A stretch of 64,000 nt of DNA from Leptobacterium flavescens (lineage in GTDB: Bacteria > Bacteroidota > Bacteroidia > Flavobacteriales > Flavobacteriaceae), in NCBI RefSeq assembly GCF_010671605.1, contig NZ_JAABOO010000001.1, forward strand, positions 620,001 through 684,000, written 5' to 3'. Below the pieces are notes generated by a model. That model was not told where the DNA came from. It was given only the letters and a program-made list of their open reading frames with translations, and ran no database searches. Each line of letters opens with the position of its first letter. Within the stretch, counting starts at the first letter, position 1. The position numbers and the translations under genes are program-made. Of this stretch, positions 17,617 to 25,657 are shown piece by piece.

Positions 17617-18618
17617 ATGAAAAAAATCAAAATAGCCATTAATGGTTTCGGAAGGATCGGAAGAACCTTATTTCGTTTACTTATCGACCATCCGAATATA
17701 GAAGTCGTTGTTATCAATGACCTCGCAGATACAGCTACACTCAGTCACCTGTTAAAATACGACAGTATTCACGGAGTGCTGAAAAATGATATTGGTTTTG
17801 AAGCTGATGAAATAATTATCGGGGACCGGAAAGTAAAGGTCCTGAATGAAGATCATCCCAAAAACATAGATTGGACCCCCTTTGATATAGATATGGTAGT
17901 TGAAGCCTCCGGAAAATTCAAAACCCGGGAAGAACTGCAGCATCATGTTAAAAACGGTGGCGGAAAGGTGATCCTGAGTGTTCCACCGGCAGATGACAGC
18001 ATTAAAATGGTGGTTTTAGGGGTTAATGAGGACATTTTAACAGGAAATGAGGATATTATCTCCAATGCTTCCTGTACGACCAACAATGCAGCCCCTATGA
18101 TCAAGGTGATCGATGAGCTTTGCGGAATAGAGCAAGCTTATATTACAACCATACACTCCTATACCACAGATCAAAGCCTTCACGATCAGCCCCACAGGGA
18201 TCTCAGAAGGGCCAGAGCGGCTTCTTTATCGATAGTTCCCACCACTACGGGTGCGGCAAAGGCGCTGACAAAAATATTCCCTGAGTTGGGAGATGTTATC
18301 GGGGGATGCGGAATAAGAGTCCCCGTACCGGATGGTTCGCTCACCGATATTACATTTAATGTAAAAAACACCACCACCATAGAGGAAGTGAATTCGGCCT
18401 TTAAAAAAGCCTCAGAAGGACCGTTAAAAGACATTCTCGCTTATACAAAAGACCCCATTGTATCTATAGATATTATTAATAATAGTTATTCCTGTACCTT
18501 CGATTCTCAAATGACTTCGGTGATTGGAAAAATGGTGAAAATCATCGGTTGGTACGATAATGAGGTCGGATATAGTTGTAGAATTATCGATTTAATCGAC
18601 TACATTTCACAGAAATAA
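17617..18618 (+). CDS. gap: Glyceraldehyde-3-phosphate dehydrogenase, type I
   Basis: Converts glyceraldehyde-3-phosphate to 1,3-bisphosphoglycerate in glycolysis, and the reverse in gluconeogenesis. NAD-binding GFGRIGR is at 10-16; INDL (33-36) points to NAD rather than NADP. The active-site cysteine is C153 in SNASCTTN, with the partner histidine in TTIHSYT near 180. The 333-residue length is standard. It shares direction and a short 38-base gap with lipA. Other Bacteroidetes carry more than one gap gene, and whether this is the glycolytic or gluconeogenic copy cannot be decided here. Confidence 0.95.
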   Translation: MKKIKIAINGFGRIGRTLFRLLIDHPNIEVVVINDLADTATLSHLLKYDSIHGVLKNDIGFEADEIIIGDRKVKVLNEDHPKNIDWTPFDIDMVVEASGKFKTREELQHHVKNGGGKVILSVPPADDSIKMVVLGVNEDILTGNEDIISNASCTTNNAAPMIKVIDELCGIEQAYITTIHSYTTDQSLHDQPHRDLRRARAASLSIVPTTTGAAKALTKIFPELGDVIGGCGIRVPVPDGSLTDITFNVKNTTTIEEVNSAFKKASEGPLKDILAYTKDPIVSIDIINNSYSCTFDSQMTSVIGKMVKIIGWYDNEVGYSCRIIDLIDYISQK

Positions 18619-18644
18619 CTATATTTATGGATTAAACTTGACCT

Positions 18645-20852
18645 ATGAAACGTTGTCTCGCACATCTTTTATTGTTATTCGTGTGTTCTTCCGTGGCCCA
18701 TGCGCAAGACACTGATGCTATGAAAGATAGTATCAACGACCTTCTCCGGAAAGTGTATTATCAGAAGAATAAAGTAAAATTCGATAATGCAAAAAAACTT
18801 CTCGAAAAGGCCGAAGCTCTGGCAGATTCCCTGGACGATGATATGTATCGTGTAGACTGCTACAATCTGAATGCGCAGCTGGATATCAGTTTTGAAAAAT
18901 ACAATTTCGCAGATCAGTACCTCAACATTTCCGATCTCAGACTCACAAGGCAGAAATACCCCAGGGGTAATGTTATTGCCAAAGGCCTTAGATCCGAACT
19001 GCTTGCAGAACGGAAACAGTTCTATGAAGCTATTACCCTTCTGAGGGAAACAAAGGGGGAGCTGAAGAAAAGGGATAAGGCCGCATTGAACAGGCTGGCT
19101 TTTTATGAAGGGATAGTGCATTTTAAGAGAAAAGACTTCGAACAGGCAAAAAATATCTTTGAAAACCTCTCCCCTTTTGCAGACAAATACGAAAAGTATT
19201 ATCTCCGGTCGCGTGTACTGACCTATTTATCGGAGATCTACTTTAACGAGGGAGAGTACGAAGAAGCAGGCACTTATGCCGCAAATTCATTAAAGATCAG
19301 TAATTCAAGGGATTTTCCGAAGTTAAAAAAGGAGAATCACCGTATGCTTTCGAATATATTTGAGGCGGAAGGCGATTTTAAAAAGGCTTTTTACCATCTT
19401 ACGGAAGCTGAGAAAATAGAACATAATATTTTAAATCCCGGAAGGATTGTCCTTGCTAATACGGCTGAAACAGAAAATCAGGAGCTGGCTTTCTTAAAGC
19501 GTATGACAAGGCAACTGCAAAACGAAAATGCAGAACAGCAGCAGCAGGTAAATATGTCTAAACTAACCTCTGTATTGAGTTCGGCCTTACTGATCATTAT
19601 TTCGTTACTGACCATCTCTCTGTACAGAAACAACCAGATCAAGTTCAAGACCAACGATCTTTTGTTAAAGAAGAACCTGGAGCTTGAAACGGCAAGAGAT
19701 GAAGCGGAAAGGGCCATGCAGGCCAAGGGTCAGTTCCTTTCTACCGTGAGTCACGAGTTAAGGACTCCGCTCTACGCGGTTACAGGGCTTACTCACCTCC
19801 TGCTCGAAGAAAATCCGAGTGAGAGTCAGAAAGAGCATTTAAAATCCTTAAAGTTCTCAGGGGAATACTTGTTGAACTTTATTAACGATATCCTTCAGAT
19901 CAACAAGATAGAAGCCAAAAAGCTTTCTGTTCAGAAAATACCTTTCAACTTGAAGAAGGTATTGAAAGATGTGGTCGATTCTCTTCATCAGACCGCCAAG
20001 GAGAACAACAATACTATTGATCTGAATATAGACAGGAAATTACCTAAGGAACTCCTGGGAGATCCGCTTAAACTATCTCAGATCCTGATCAACCTTATCG
20101 GGAACGCTTCGAAATTCACCCATAACGGGAAAATTAATGTAGCAGCCGGGCTGGTTAACAATGAAGATGAAAAAGTGGGTATTCATTTTGAGGTACAGGA
20201 CAACGGAATAGGTATTTCCAAGGAATTACAGGACACTATTTTTGAAAGTTTTGCTCAGGGATCTATTCAGATCAACAGAAAATACGGTGGTACCGGACTT
20301 GGACTAACGATCGTAAAAAGCCTGCTCAGTCTTTTCGATTCTGAGATCAAGCTTGAAAGTGAGTTAGGTAAAGGAAGTACCTTTATGTTCGATATTTACT
20401 TCGATATTCCTGCAATTGAAGAAAAACCTCCTGTAGAGGAAACCAAGATAGAAGTAAAAGACGAATTCTTCGAGAACATGCATTTACTGGTTGTTGAGGA
20501 TAACAAGATTAACCAGGTGATCACCAAAAAGATGCTGGTGAAGAAAGGAATGACCTGCGATATCGCCAATGATGGTTACGAAGCTATAGAAAAGGCAAAA
20601 AGCCCTGTGTACAACGCTATCCTGATGGATATTCATATGCCGGGTATAAGCGGACTTACAACCACCAAAGAGATCAGAAAGTTCAATAAAAAGGTTCCGA
20701 TCATTGCCCTTACGGCAATTTCCCTGGATGAGAATACAGACGATTTCTACGAAGCAGGATGTAATGATGTAATTACCAAACCTTTCAAACCGGAAACTTT
20801 TTACGAAAAGATCGGAAATAACATTCTAAAAAATATAGAAGTAAACATATAA
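18645..20852 (+). CDS. Hybrid sensor histidine kinase with TPR sensor and receiver
   Basis: A 735-residue hybrid two-component protein. After a signal peptide (1-21) comes a periplasmic TPR-like helical region (about 25-285), then one membrane helix near 308-328. The kinase core has the phospho-accepting H370 in STVSHELRTPLYAV, N-box NLIGNASKF, G1 DNGIGI and G2 GGTGLGLTI. A receiver domain closes it, with LLVVEDNKINQ and phospho-acceptor D662 in ILMDIHMPG. There is no DNA-binding output, so signal must pass to a phosphotransfer partner not visible here. Sigma-54-like promoter and candidate small RNA lie just after its stop codon. Confidence 0.92.
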   Translation: MKRCLAHLLLLFVCSSVAHAQDTDAMKDSINDLLRKVYYQKNKVKFDNAKKLLEKAEALADSLDDDMYRVDCYNLNAQLDISFEKYNFADQYLNISDLRLTRQKYPRGNVIAKGLRSELLAERKQFYEAITLLRETKGELKKRDKAALNRLAFYEGIVHFKRKDFEQAKNIFENLSPFADKYEKYYLRSRVLTYLSEIYFNEGEYEEAGTYAANSLKISNSRDFPKLKKENHRMLSNIFEAEGDFKKAFYHLTEAEKIEHNILNPGRIVLANTAETENQELAFLKRMTRQLQNENAEQQQQVNMSKLTSVLSSALLIIISLLTISLYRNNQIKFKTNDLLLKKNLELETARDEAERAMQAKGQFLSTVSHELRTPLYAVTGLTHLLLEENPSESQKEHLKSLKFSGEYLLNFINDILQINKIEAKKLSVQKIPFNLKKVLKDVVDSLHQTAKENNNTIDLNIDRKLPKELLGDPLKLSQILINLIGNASKFTHNGKINVAAGLVNNEDEKVGIHFEVQDNGIGISKELQDTIFESFAQGSIQINRKYGGTGLGLTIVKSLLSLFDSEIKLESELGKGSTFMFDIYFDIPAIEEKPPVEETKIEVKDEFFENMHLLVVEDNKINQVITKKMLVKKGMTCDIANDGYEAIEKAKSPVYNAILMDIHMPGISGLTTTKEIRKFNKKVPIIALTAISLDENTDDFYEAGCNDVITKPFKPETFYEKIGNNILKNIEVNI

Positions 20853-20859
20853 ACTAACT

Positions 20860-20876
20860 TTGGCACGGATATTGAT
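20860..20876 (+). promoter_or_regulatory. Sigma-54-like promoter with no gene downstream
   Basis: TTGGCACGGATATTGAT agrees with the sigma-54 consensus YTGGCACGrNNNTTGCW at every fixed position but one (A for C in the -12 element), and spacing is exact. It points away from the histidine kinase gene into the convergent lpxK end. Confidence 0.5.
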
Positions 20877-20886
20877 AAGAGCTAAG

Positions 20887-20979
20887 TAACGTGTAAACAA
20901 CGTTCTTATAGATAAAAGTTTTGAGTTAGTTAGTTAGAATTAAAAGCGGGGTTCTCAACTCCGCTTTTATCTTTTATAA
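20887..20979 (+). ncRNA. Candidate sigma-54-dependent small RNA
   Basis: Predicted from the promoter at 20860-20876 and the terminator at 20941-20979, so about 85-92 nt. It would have a small hairpin (AACG at 20888-20891 with CGTT at 20901-20904), a single-stranded stretch with three TTAG repeats (20926-20937), then the terminator. The terminator covers the end of lpxK, so the RNA would be antisense to the last lpxK codons. The TTAG repeats are complementary over 11 nt to the fba mRNA leader. No expression evidence. Confidence 0.4.
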
Positions 20980-21970
20980 ACCCGGCTACAAGGGTTGTAA
21001 ACTCCTGTTCTTCCCCGAAGAGAAAATCTACTTTTATAGGTAAGTAATAAAGCCTGTCCACCCTGCCGGACAGCCGCACATAATCTTTTTCGGTAGTAAT
21101 GATCATTTCCTTTTTATTGAGTTCATCTATCTCTTTATCTGAAAAGTGGTGGTGATCATTAAAATTCAGGTGTTCAAACTTTAATCCCCGGCTTTTGAGG
21201 TACTTTACCAGGTAAGAGGGCCTGGCAATACCCGTTACAAGACTGAAGTTCTTTTCGGTCAGCGAATCAAAGCTCAGGCTTCTGTCTCCTGAAATAACCT
21301 CTTTTTCATAACGGATCCCTGTAAAAAAGACCTTTTGTCCCTTTTCAGGCTTTATTTTCCTTAAAACCCTTTCTTTTTGCTCAGGTGAAAAATCTGCAGG
21401 GCATTTGGTTACAATAATAATATCGGCTCTGGCAGATTCCTTGCGCGAATCCCTTAAATTCCCCATGGGTAGCATCCAATCGTCTGTATACAGCTCATCA
21501 AAGACCGTAAGCATGATGTTCAGGCCTGCTTTTACCCTCCTGTGCTGAAATGCATCATCCAGTAAAATTACTTCCGGAGGGTCCTGCAATTTCATCAGTT
21601 CTGAGATCCCGTTAACCCGGTCGGCATCTACCGCCACTCGGATATTGTTGTACTTGTGATGATATTGAAAGGGTTCATCCCCTATATCTTCCATTCTCGT
21701 ATCCGGATCCGCCAGTAAAAATCCTTTGGTCTTTCGTTTATACCCCCTGCTCAGGCTTGCTACTTTGTGTTCGTCTTTCAGCAAACGGATAAGATATTCT
21801 ATCATAGGGGTCTTTCCGGTTCCTCCCACACTGAGGTTCCCCACACATATAAGCGGAAAATCATATGTAACAGATTTAAAGATCCCGTAATCGTACATAA
21901 GGTTCCTCACCCGGACTATCAATGCATACAGGAATGAAAAGGGGAAAAGTAATTTTCGAACAACCGACAT
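20930..21970 (-). CDS. lpxK: Tetraacyldisaccharide 4'-kinase
   Basis: Phosphorylates the lipid A disaccharide at the 4' position on the inner membrane, the sixth step of lipid A synthesis. The N-terminal hydrophobic segment (KLLFPFSFLYALIVRVRN) anchors it. The P-loop is GNLSVGGTGKTP (about 46-57), with SRGYKRKTKG, GDEPFQY and LLDDAFQHRR following, all typical of LpxK. I set the start at the ATG encoding MSVVRKLL (346 residues). The frame stays open upstream for 221 codons, but that part is antisense to the next gene and lacks family features. The gene is divergent from the Nif3-like gene with 45 bases between. Confidence 0.94.
   Translation of the reverse strand: MSVVRKLLFPFSFLYALIVRVRNLMYDYGIFKSVTYDFPLICVGNLSVGGTGKTPMIEYLIRLLKDEHKVASLSRGYKRKTKGFLLADPDTRMEDIGDEPFQYHHKYNNIRVAVDADRVNGISELMKLQDPPEVILLDDAFQHRRVKAGLNIMLTVFDELYTDDWMLPMGNLRDSRKESARADIIIVTKCPADFSPEQKERVLRKIKPEKGQKVFFTGIRYEKEVISGDRSLSFDSLTEKNFSLVTGIARPSYLVKYLKSRGLKFEHLNFNDHHHFSDKEIDELNKKEMIITTEKDYVRLSGRVDRLYYLPIKVDFLFGEEQEFTTLVAGFIKDKSGVENPAFNSN
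20941..20979 (+). terminator. Strong hairpin inside the 3' end of lpxK
   Basis: 13 pairs from 20941 to 20969 around the loop CTC, followed by a T-rich tail. One pair is G.T on the plus strand and would be a C-A mismatch on the minus strand, so the plus direction is favoured. On the minus strand it lies within coding sequence. Confidence 0.65.
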
Positions 21971-21991
21971 AAAGGCGAAAGTATAATATTT

Positions 21992-21999
21992 TATCTTTG
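21992..21999 (+). promoter_or_regulatory. -7 promoter box of the Nif3-like gene
   Basis: TATCTTTG matches TAnnTTTG, 16 bases before the start codon, in the 45-base gap to lpxK. Confidence 0.55.
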
Positions 22000-22015
22000 A
22001 ATAAAAATTATATAA

Positions 22016-23110
22016 ATGATAGTTAAAGATGTCATTGAACTCATAGAAGAGTTCTCTCCCCTCTCCTATGCCGAAGATTTCGATAATGTAGGTCTGCTGG
22101 TAGGTAATTCCGGCACAAAGGTCACCAATGTACTGGTTAGCCTGGATACCCTGGAAAATGTAGTAGATGAGGCTATAAAAAAAGATTGCAATATGATCGT
22201 TAGCTTCCATCCCATTATTTTTTCGGGCCTTAAGAAAATAACAGGGCGCAACTATGTTGAGAGGGTGGTCATCAAAGCTATTCAGAACAATATTGCCATT
22301 TACGCCATGCATACGGCCCTCGACAATTCTTTTAAGGGTGTAAATGCACGCATCTGTGACGAGCTCAACCTCATTAACCGAAAAATACTTATCCCTCAAA
22401 AAGGAACGATCAAAAAGCTTGTAACTTTTGTCCCGGAAAAAGATGCCGAAACCCTTCGTGCTGCACTCTTTGAAGCGGGTGCCGGGAATATCGGTAATTA
22501 CGATCAATGCAGCTTTAACGTAAGCGGAACAGGAACCTTTAAAGGAAATGAAGATTCCAATCCGGTAGTGGGCTCCAAAGGAGTTACCCAATATGAAAAT
22601 GAGGTCCGTATTGGTATTACCTTCCCGAAACACAGCGAAAGTAGGGTTTTAAAGGCATTATCGGACCATCATCCCTATGAGGAAGTAGCGTATGAAGTGA
22701 CGACACTGGAAAATACGAATCAGCATATAGGAATGGGAATGATCGGAGAACTGAGTGAGGCGATGAATGAAAAGGATTTTATGAAATTCCTCAAAGAGAA
22801 AATGAATGCAGGAGGTATCAGGCATTCGGCCTTCCTTGGCAAAGACATTAAAAAGGTAGCAGTTCTGGGAGGCAGCGGGGCTTTTGCCATTGAGAATGCA
22901 AAGGGTGCCGGTGCAGATATTTTTGTTACTGCAGATGTGAAATATCATCAGTTTTTTCAGGCGGAAAACAGAATGATCATTGCCGATATTGGCCACTTCG
23001 AGACAGAGCAGTTTACAAAAAACCTTTTAGTTGAGTATCTTAAGGAAAAAATTCATAATTTTGCAATCATTTTATCAGACAGCATAACGAATCCTATCAA
23101 GTATTTTTAA
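22016..23110 (+). CDS. Nif3-like dinuclear metal-center protein
   Basis: A 364-residue member of the Nif3/DUF34 family, hexameric proteins with a two-metal site and no settled function (some link to GTP cyclohydrolase I activity). Metal ligands are visible in SFHPIIFSGLKK (about 64-75), HTALDNS (about 99-105) and the C-terminal GHFETEQF. The middle insert (about 130-245) resembles the PII-like domain found in long family members. It lies 3 bases before the coiled-coil zinc-ribbon-family gene, a pairing conserved in many bacteria, which suggests a shared role. Confidence 0.9.
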   Translation: MIVKDVIELIEEFSPLSYAEDFDNVGLLVGNSGTKVTNVLVSLDTLENVVDEAIKKDCNMIVSFHPIIFSGLKKITGRNYVERVVIKAIQNNIAIYAMHTALDNSFKGVNARICDELNLINRKILIPQKGTIKKLVTFVPEKDAETLRAALFEAGAGNIGNYDQCSFNVSGTGTFKGNEDSNPVVGSKGVTQYENEVRIGITFPKHSESRVLKALSDHHPYEEVAYEVTTLENTNQHIGMGMIGELSEAMNEKDFMKFLKEKMNAGGIRHSAFLGKDIKKVAVLGGSGAFAIENAKGAGADIFVTADVKYHQFFQAENRMIIADIGHFETEQFTKNLLVEYLKEKIHNFAIILSDSITNPIKYF

Positions 23111-23113
23111 TAT

Positions 23114-23893
23114 ATGGCAAAGAAAACAGAAGCTACCGTTGAAGAGAAGTTAAGAGCATTATACGATCTGCAATTAATAGATTCTAGAGTAGACGAAATA
23201 CGAAATGTGAGAGGTGAATTACCTTTAGAAGTAGAAGACCTTGAAGATGAAGTGGAAGGTTTAAAAACCCGTTTGGATAAATTAGTTGATGATTTAGACA
23301 ATCTTAATCACGAAATTGCCAGTAAAAAGAATTTAATAGAAGAAGCAAAAGCGCTGATCAAAAAATATACTGAGCAGCAGAAGAATGTTCGAAACAACAG
23401 AGAATTCAATTCTTTGAGCAAGGAGATCGAATATCAGGAACTTGAGATCCAGTTAGCAGAAAAGAACATCAAGGAATACAAAGTTCAGATCGAGCAGAAA
23501 AAAGAAGTTATTGCGCAAACCAAAGAACGTTTATCAGAGCGTGAAAGTCATCTAAAACACAAAAAAGGTGAATTAGATGCTATTATGGCCGAAACTGAAA
23601 AGGAAGAGAAGGCACTGATGGACAAATCTGAAGAGTTTGAAAAGCTTATCGAGGAAAGACTGGTTTCCGCTTATAAGCGTATCAGACAGAACGTAAAGAA
23701 CGGACTTGCAGTTGTAGCTATTGAGCGTGGTGCATCCGGAGGATCTTTCTTTACCATCCCACCTCAGATACAAATGGAAATTGCCGCAAGGAAAAAGATC
23801 ATTACCGACGAGCATAGCGGAAGGATCCTTGTAGATCCTATCCTTGCTGATGAGGAAAAGGAAAAAATGGAACAATTATTTTCTTCGCTATAA
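23114..23893 (+). CDS. Coiled-coil protein of the CT398/zinc-ribbon family
   Basis: A 259-residue cytoplasmic protein. Residues about 10-185 form a long helical hairpin rich in E, K and L. The C-terminal part corresponds to the C4 zinc-ribbon domain of this family, but here the four cysteines are gone: the first pair position reads GASGGSF and the second pair reads DEHSGRI, where family members have CxxC-type pairs. The surrounding IPPQIQMEI and GRILVDP are still conserved. The product would keep the fold without zinc. It is coupled to the Nif3-like gene, and a strong bidirectional hairpin follows. Confidence 0.85.
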   Translation: MAKKTEATVEEKLRALYDLQLIDSRVDEIRNVRGELPLEVEDLEDEVEGLKTRLDKLVDDLDNLNHEIASKKNLIEEAKALIKKYTEQQKNVRNNREFNSLSKEIEYQELEIQLAEKNIKEYKVQIEQKKEVIAQTKERLSERESHLKHKKGELDAIMAETEKEEKALMDKSEEFEKLIEERLVSAYKRIRQNVKNGLAVVAIERGASGGSFFTIPPQIQMEIAARKKIITDEHSGRILVDPILADEEKEKMEQLFSSL

Positions 23894-23916
23894 GCAGTCG
23901 AAAAGCATAAAAAATA

Positions 23917-23946
23917 AAAACCCTGACAACATTGTCAGGGTTTTTT
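23917..23946. terminator. Bidirectional terminator
   Basis: AAAACCCTGACAA (23917-23929) pairs with TTGTCAGGGTTTT (23932-23944), with A and T runs on both sides. It separates the convergent coiled-coil and KMO genes. Confidence 0.88.
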
Positions 23947-23947
23947 A

Positions 23948-25297
23948 TTAATCTGATATCTTAACTAGTTCCAGTATCTTTTCTTCTACCTCTCTGCTGT
24001 TCCAATTATCCTCTATTTCCGGGATCTTCATTATCTCATCCATGATCTTTGCCTGACGGTCTCCTATCTGCAAAGCTTCTGAATAAGGCTGATCTGAAAA
24101 TGTTACCCTGCTGTACACAGGTAACCATTTATCCGGATGTTTTCCGGAAAACCACTTTTCTATCTTCTTTCTCAGCAAAAATTCTTTATCGGCCGTCTTA
24201 CTGCTCATCTCCACAAAGTTCCTGTAGCTCAGCTCAGCTATCGCATCTGTATTGGGTTTTCTCTGTAATTCGTATTGCCTGAAGATGGTTTCCCAATCGT
24301 CTCCGTAAATATCGATCAGATCGTCCAACACACTTATATCTTCAAAGCCAGCATTCATTCCCTGTCCGTAGAACGGAATAATAGCATGGGCAGAATCGCC
24401 TACCAGGGCTACTTTATCCCAATAGGTCCAGGGAAAACATTTCATAGTTACCAACGAACTCGTGGGGTTTTTAAAGAAATCCTTCATCAGGTTGGGAATA
24501 TCCTCCAGGATGATCGGAAAATGCTTTTCAAAGAAGCTTTGTACTTCTTCTTCTGTTTTCAGGCTTTCAAAGGAATTCTCTCCTTCAAAAGGCATAAACA
24601 GCGTACAGGTAAAGCTTCCGTCCAGATTAGGCAGGGCAATGAGCATAAACCTTCCCCGTGGCCAGATATGAAGTGAGTTCTTCTCCAGTTTATGGCTTCC
24701 ATCGGTATTGGGAGGGATTGTCAGCTCTTTATAGCCTGTATCCAGGAATTTCTGGGAATAATCGAAGCGGCTTCTTCTCTGCATCCTGTGACGTACGCGA
24801 GAGAAAGCCCCATCGGCACCAAAGATCATATCGTATTGATGGTTTTCCCAGGCCTCTTTAGGTCCGTCGCCCACATGAAGTGTAGCTTCGGGAAGTGTAA
24901 CATCCCAAACCTTGGACTCAAAAATAAACCGGGCACCTTCCTGCTCAGCCAGGTCGATCATCTTTCTGTTCAGCATACCCCTCGAGGTCGAATAGATTGC
25001 TTCGCCTTCCTTTCCGTAAAACTGAAAATACATGGGTTCATCGAGAACATGAATAGCCCTCTTATTCATCGGGATGGCAATTTTTCGGATCTCATCCCCG
25101 ATTCCAACCCTATCTAAGGCCTTCCAGCCCCGGGTAGAAATAGCCAGGTTGATGGACCTTCCTGAAAATTCTATGTTCCTGATATCGGGTCTTCTGTCGA
25201 ATATATCTACTTCGTGCCCCCGTTTTCTGAGGTAAACCGCAAGCAGAGAACCAACCAATCCGCTACCTACTATTGCAATTTTTTTAGGTGTATGCAT
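23948..25297 (-). CDS. kmo: Kynurenine 3-monooxygenase
   Basis: FAD- and NADPH-dependent hydroxylase that makes 3-hydroxykynurenine from kynurenine in tryptophan breakdown. The 449-residue protein opens with the Rossmann motif IVGSGLVGSLLAVYLRKRGHEVDIFDRR (about 8-35). The second FAD motif is ALVGDSAHAIIPFYGQGMNAGFED (about 303-326), where family members keep the GQGMN stretch. The start has a -7 box 44 bases upstream. Kynureninase is at 33.3 kb, so both pathway steps are in the window but not in one operon. Other flavin hydroxylases are possible in principle, but the presence of kynU supports KMO. Confidence 0.9.
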   Translation of the reverse strand: MHTPKKIAIVGSGLVGSLLAVYLRKRGHEVDIFDRRPDIRNIEFSGRSINLAISTRGWKALDRVGIGDEIRKIAIPMNKRAIHVLDEPMYFQFYGKEGEAIYSTSRGMLNRKMIDLAEQEGARFIFESKVWDVTLPEATLHVGDGPKEAWENHQYDMIFGADGAFSRVRHRMQRRSRFDYSQKFLDTGYKELTIPPNTDGSHKLEKNSLHIWPRGRFMLIALPNLDGSFTCTLFMPFEGENSFESLKTEEEVQSFFEKHFPIILEDIPNLMKDFFKNPTSSLVTMKCFPWTYWDKVALVGDSAHAIIPFYGQGMNAGFEDISVLDDLIDIYGDDWETIFRQYELQRKPNTDAIAELSYRNFVEMSSKTADKEFLLRKKIEKWFSGKHPDKWLPVYSRVTFSDQPYSEALQIGDRQAKIMDEIMKIPEIEDNWNSREVEEKILELVKISD

Positions 25298-25340
25298 AAG
25301 ATGTAAAAAAGAGTCTCGCCACGGCGGGAACTGACTGTAT

Positions 25341-25348
25341 CAAAAATA
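25341..25348 (-). promoter_or_regulatory. -7 promoter box of KMO
   Basis: On the minus strand the sequence reads TATTTTTG, matching TAnnTTTG, 44 bases before the KMO start. The leader between contains a short GC-rich inverted repeat (25314-25329). Confidence 0.5.
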
Positions 25349-25657
25349 AGAAATTTAAACCAGAAGTAACCGGCATTTTACCCTCTTATTAGGGCAATTT
25401 GTACCTTCTTTTGGTTTTCAAAATAGCTTTCGCTTTTGTCTGGGCGTAAACAAAAAAATCATTTTTCGATGTAATGAAATCCAAAGTAAATCGTCTTACC
25501 GTATATAAGATAAAGGACAATCCGCATAATGCGTCTATATATTTTCACTACTCGCCCTTTGCTTCACGGCAAAGGGTTTTTTTATGGAACCTTCCGAAAG
25601 AGGTATTATCTTATAACTAATTTGTAATTTTAACTTGTTAAAGCGGACTGATATAAC
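25349..25657. other. Gap between KMO and the AraC gene with an orphan terminator
   Basis: No recognised gene. It holds a terminator (25555-25583) that no annotated plus-strand gene could use, and an open frame of 48 codons from ATG 25474 to TAA 25618-25620 that runs through that hairpin. A one-mismatch -7 box, TAGCTTTC, is at 25424-25431. The stretch may make a short plus-strand RNA of about 150 nt or hold a decayed gene. Confidence 0.4.
25555..25583 (+). terminator. Orphan terminator
   Basis: CCCTTTGC (25555-25562) pairs perfectly with GCAAAGGG (25569-25576), followed by seven T. No T-run exists on the other strand, so it works in the plus direction. Confidence 0.8.

Noticed and set aside
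21971-22633. Upstream extension of the lpxK frame by 221 codons
   Set aside because: This part is antisense to the Nif3-like gene and shows no LpxK features. The family start is at MSVVRKLL, and a -7 box for the divergent gene lies in the gap.
24275-25117. Overlapping plus-strand open frames inside KMO (133 and 141 codons)
   Set aside because: They are antisense to a clear FAD-dependent monooxygenase and have no upstream promoter box or family features.
25474-25620. 48-codon frame considered as a real small gene
   Set aside because: It runs through a strong terminator and has no recognised family; kept only as part of the orphan-terminator finding.
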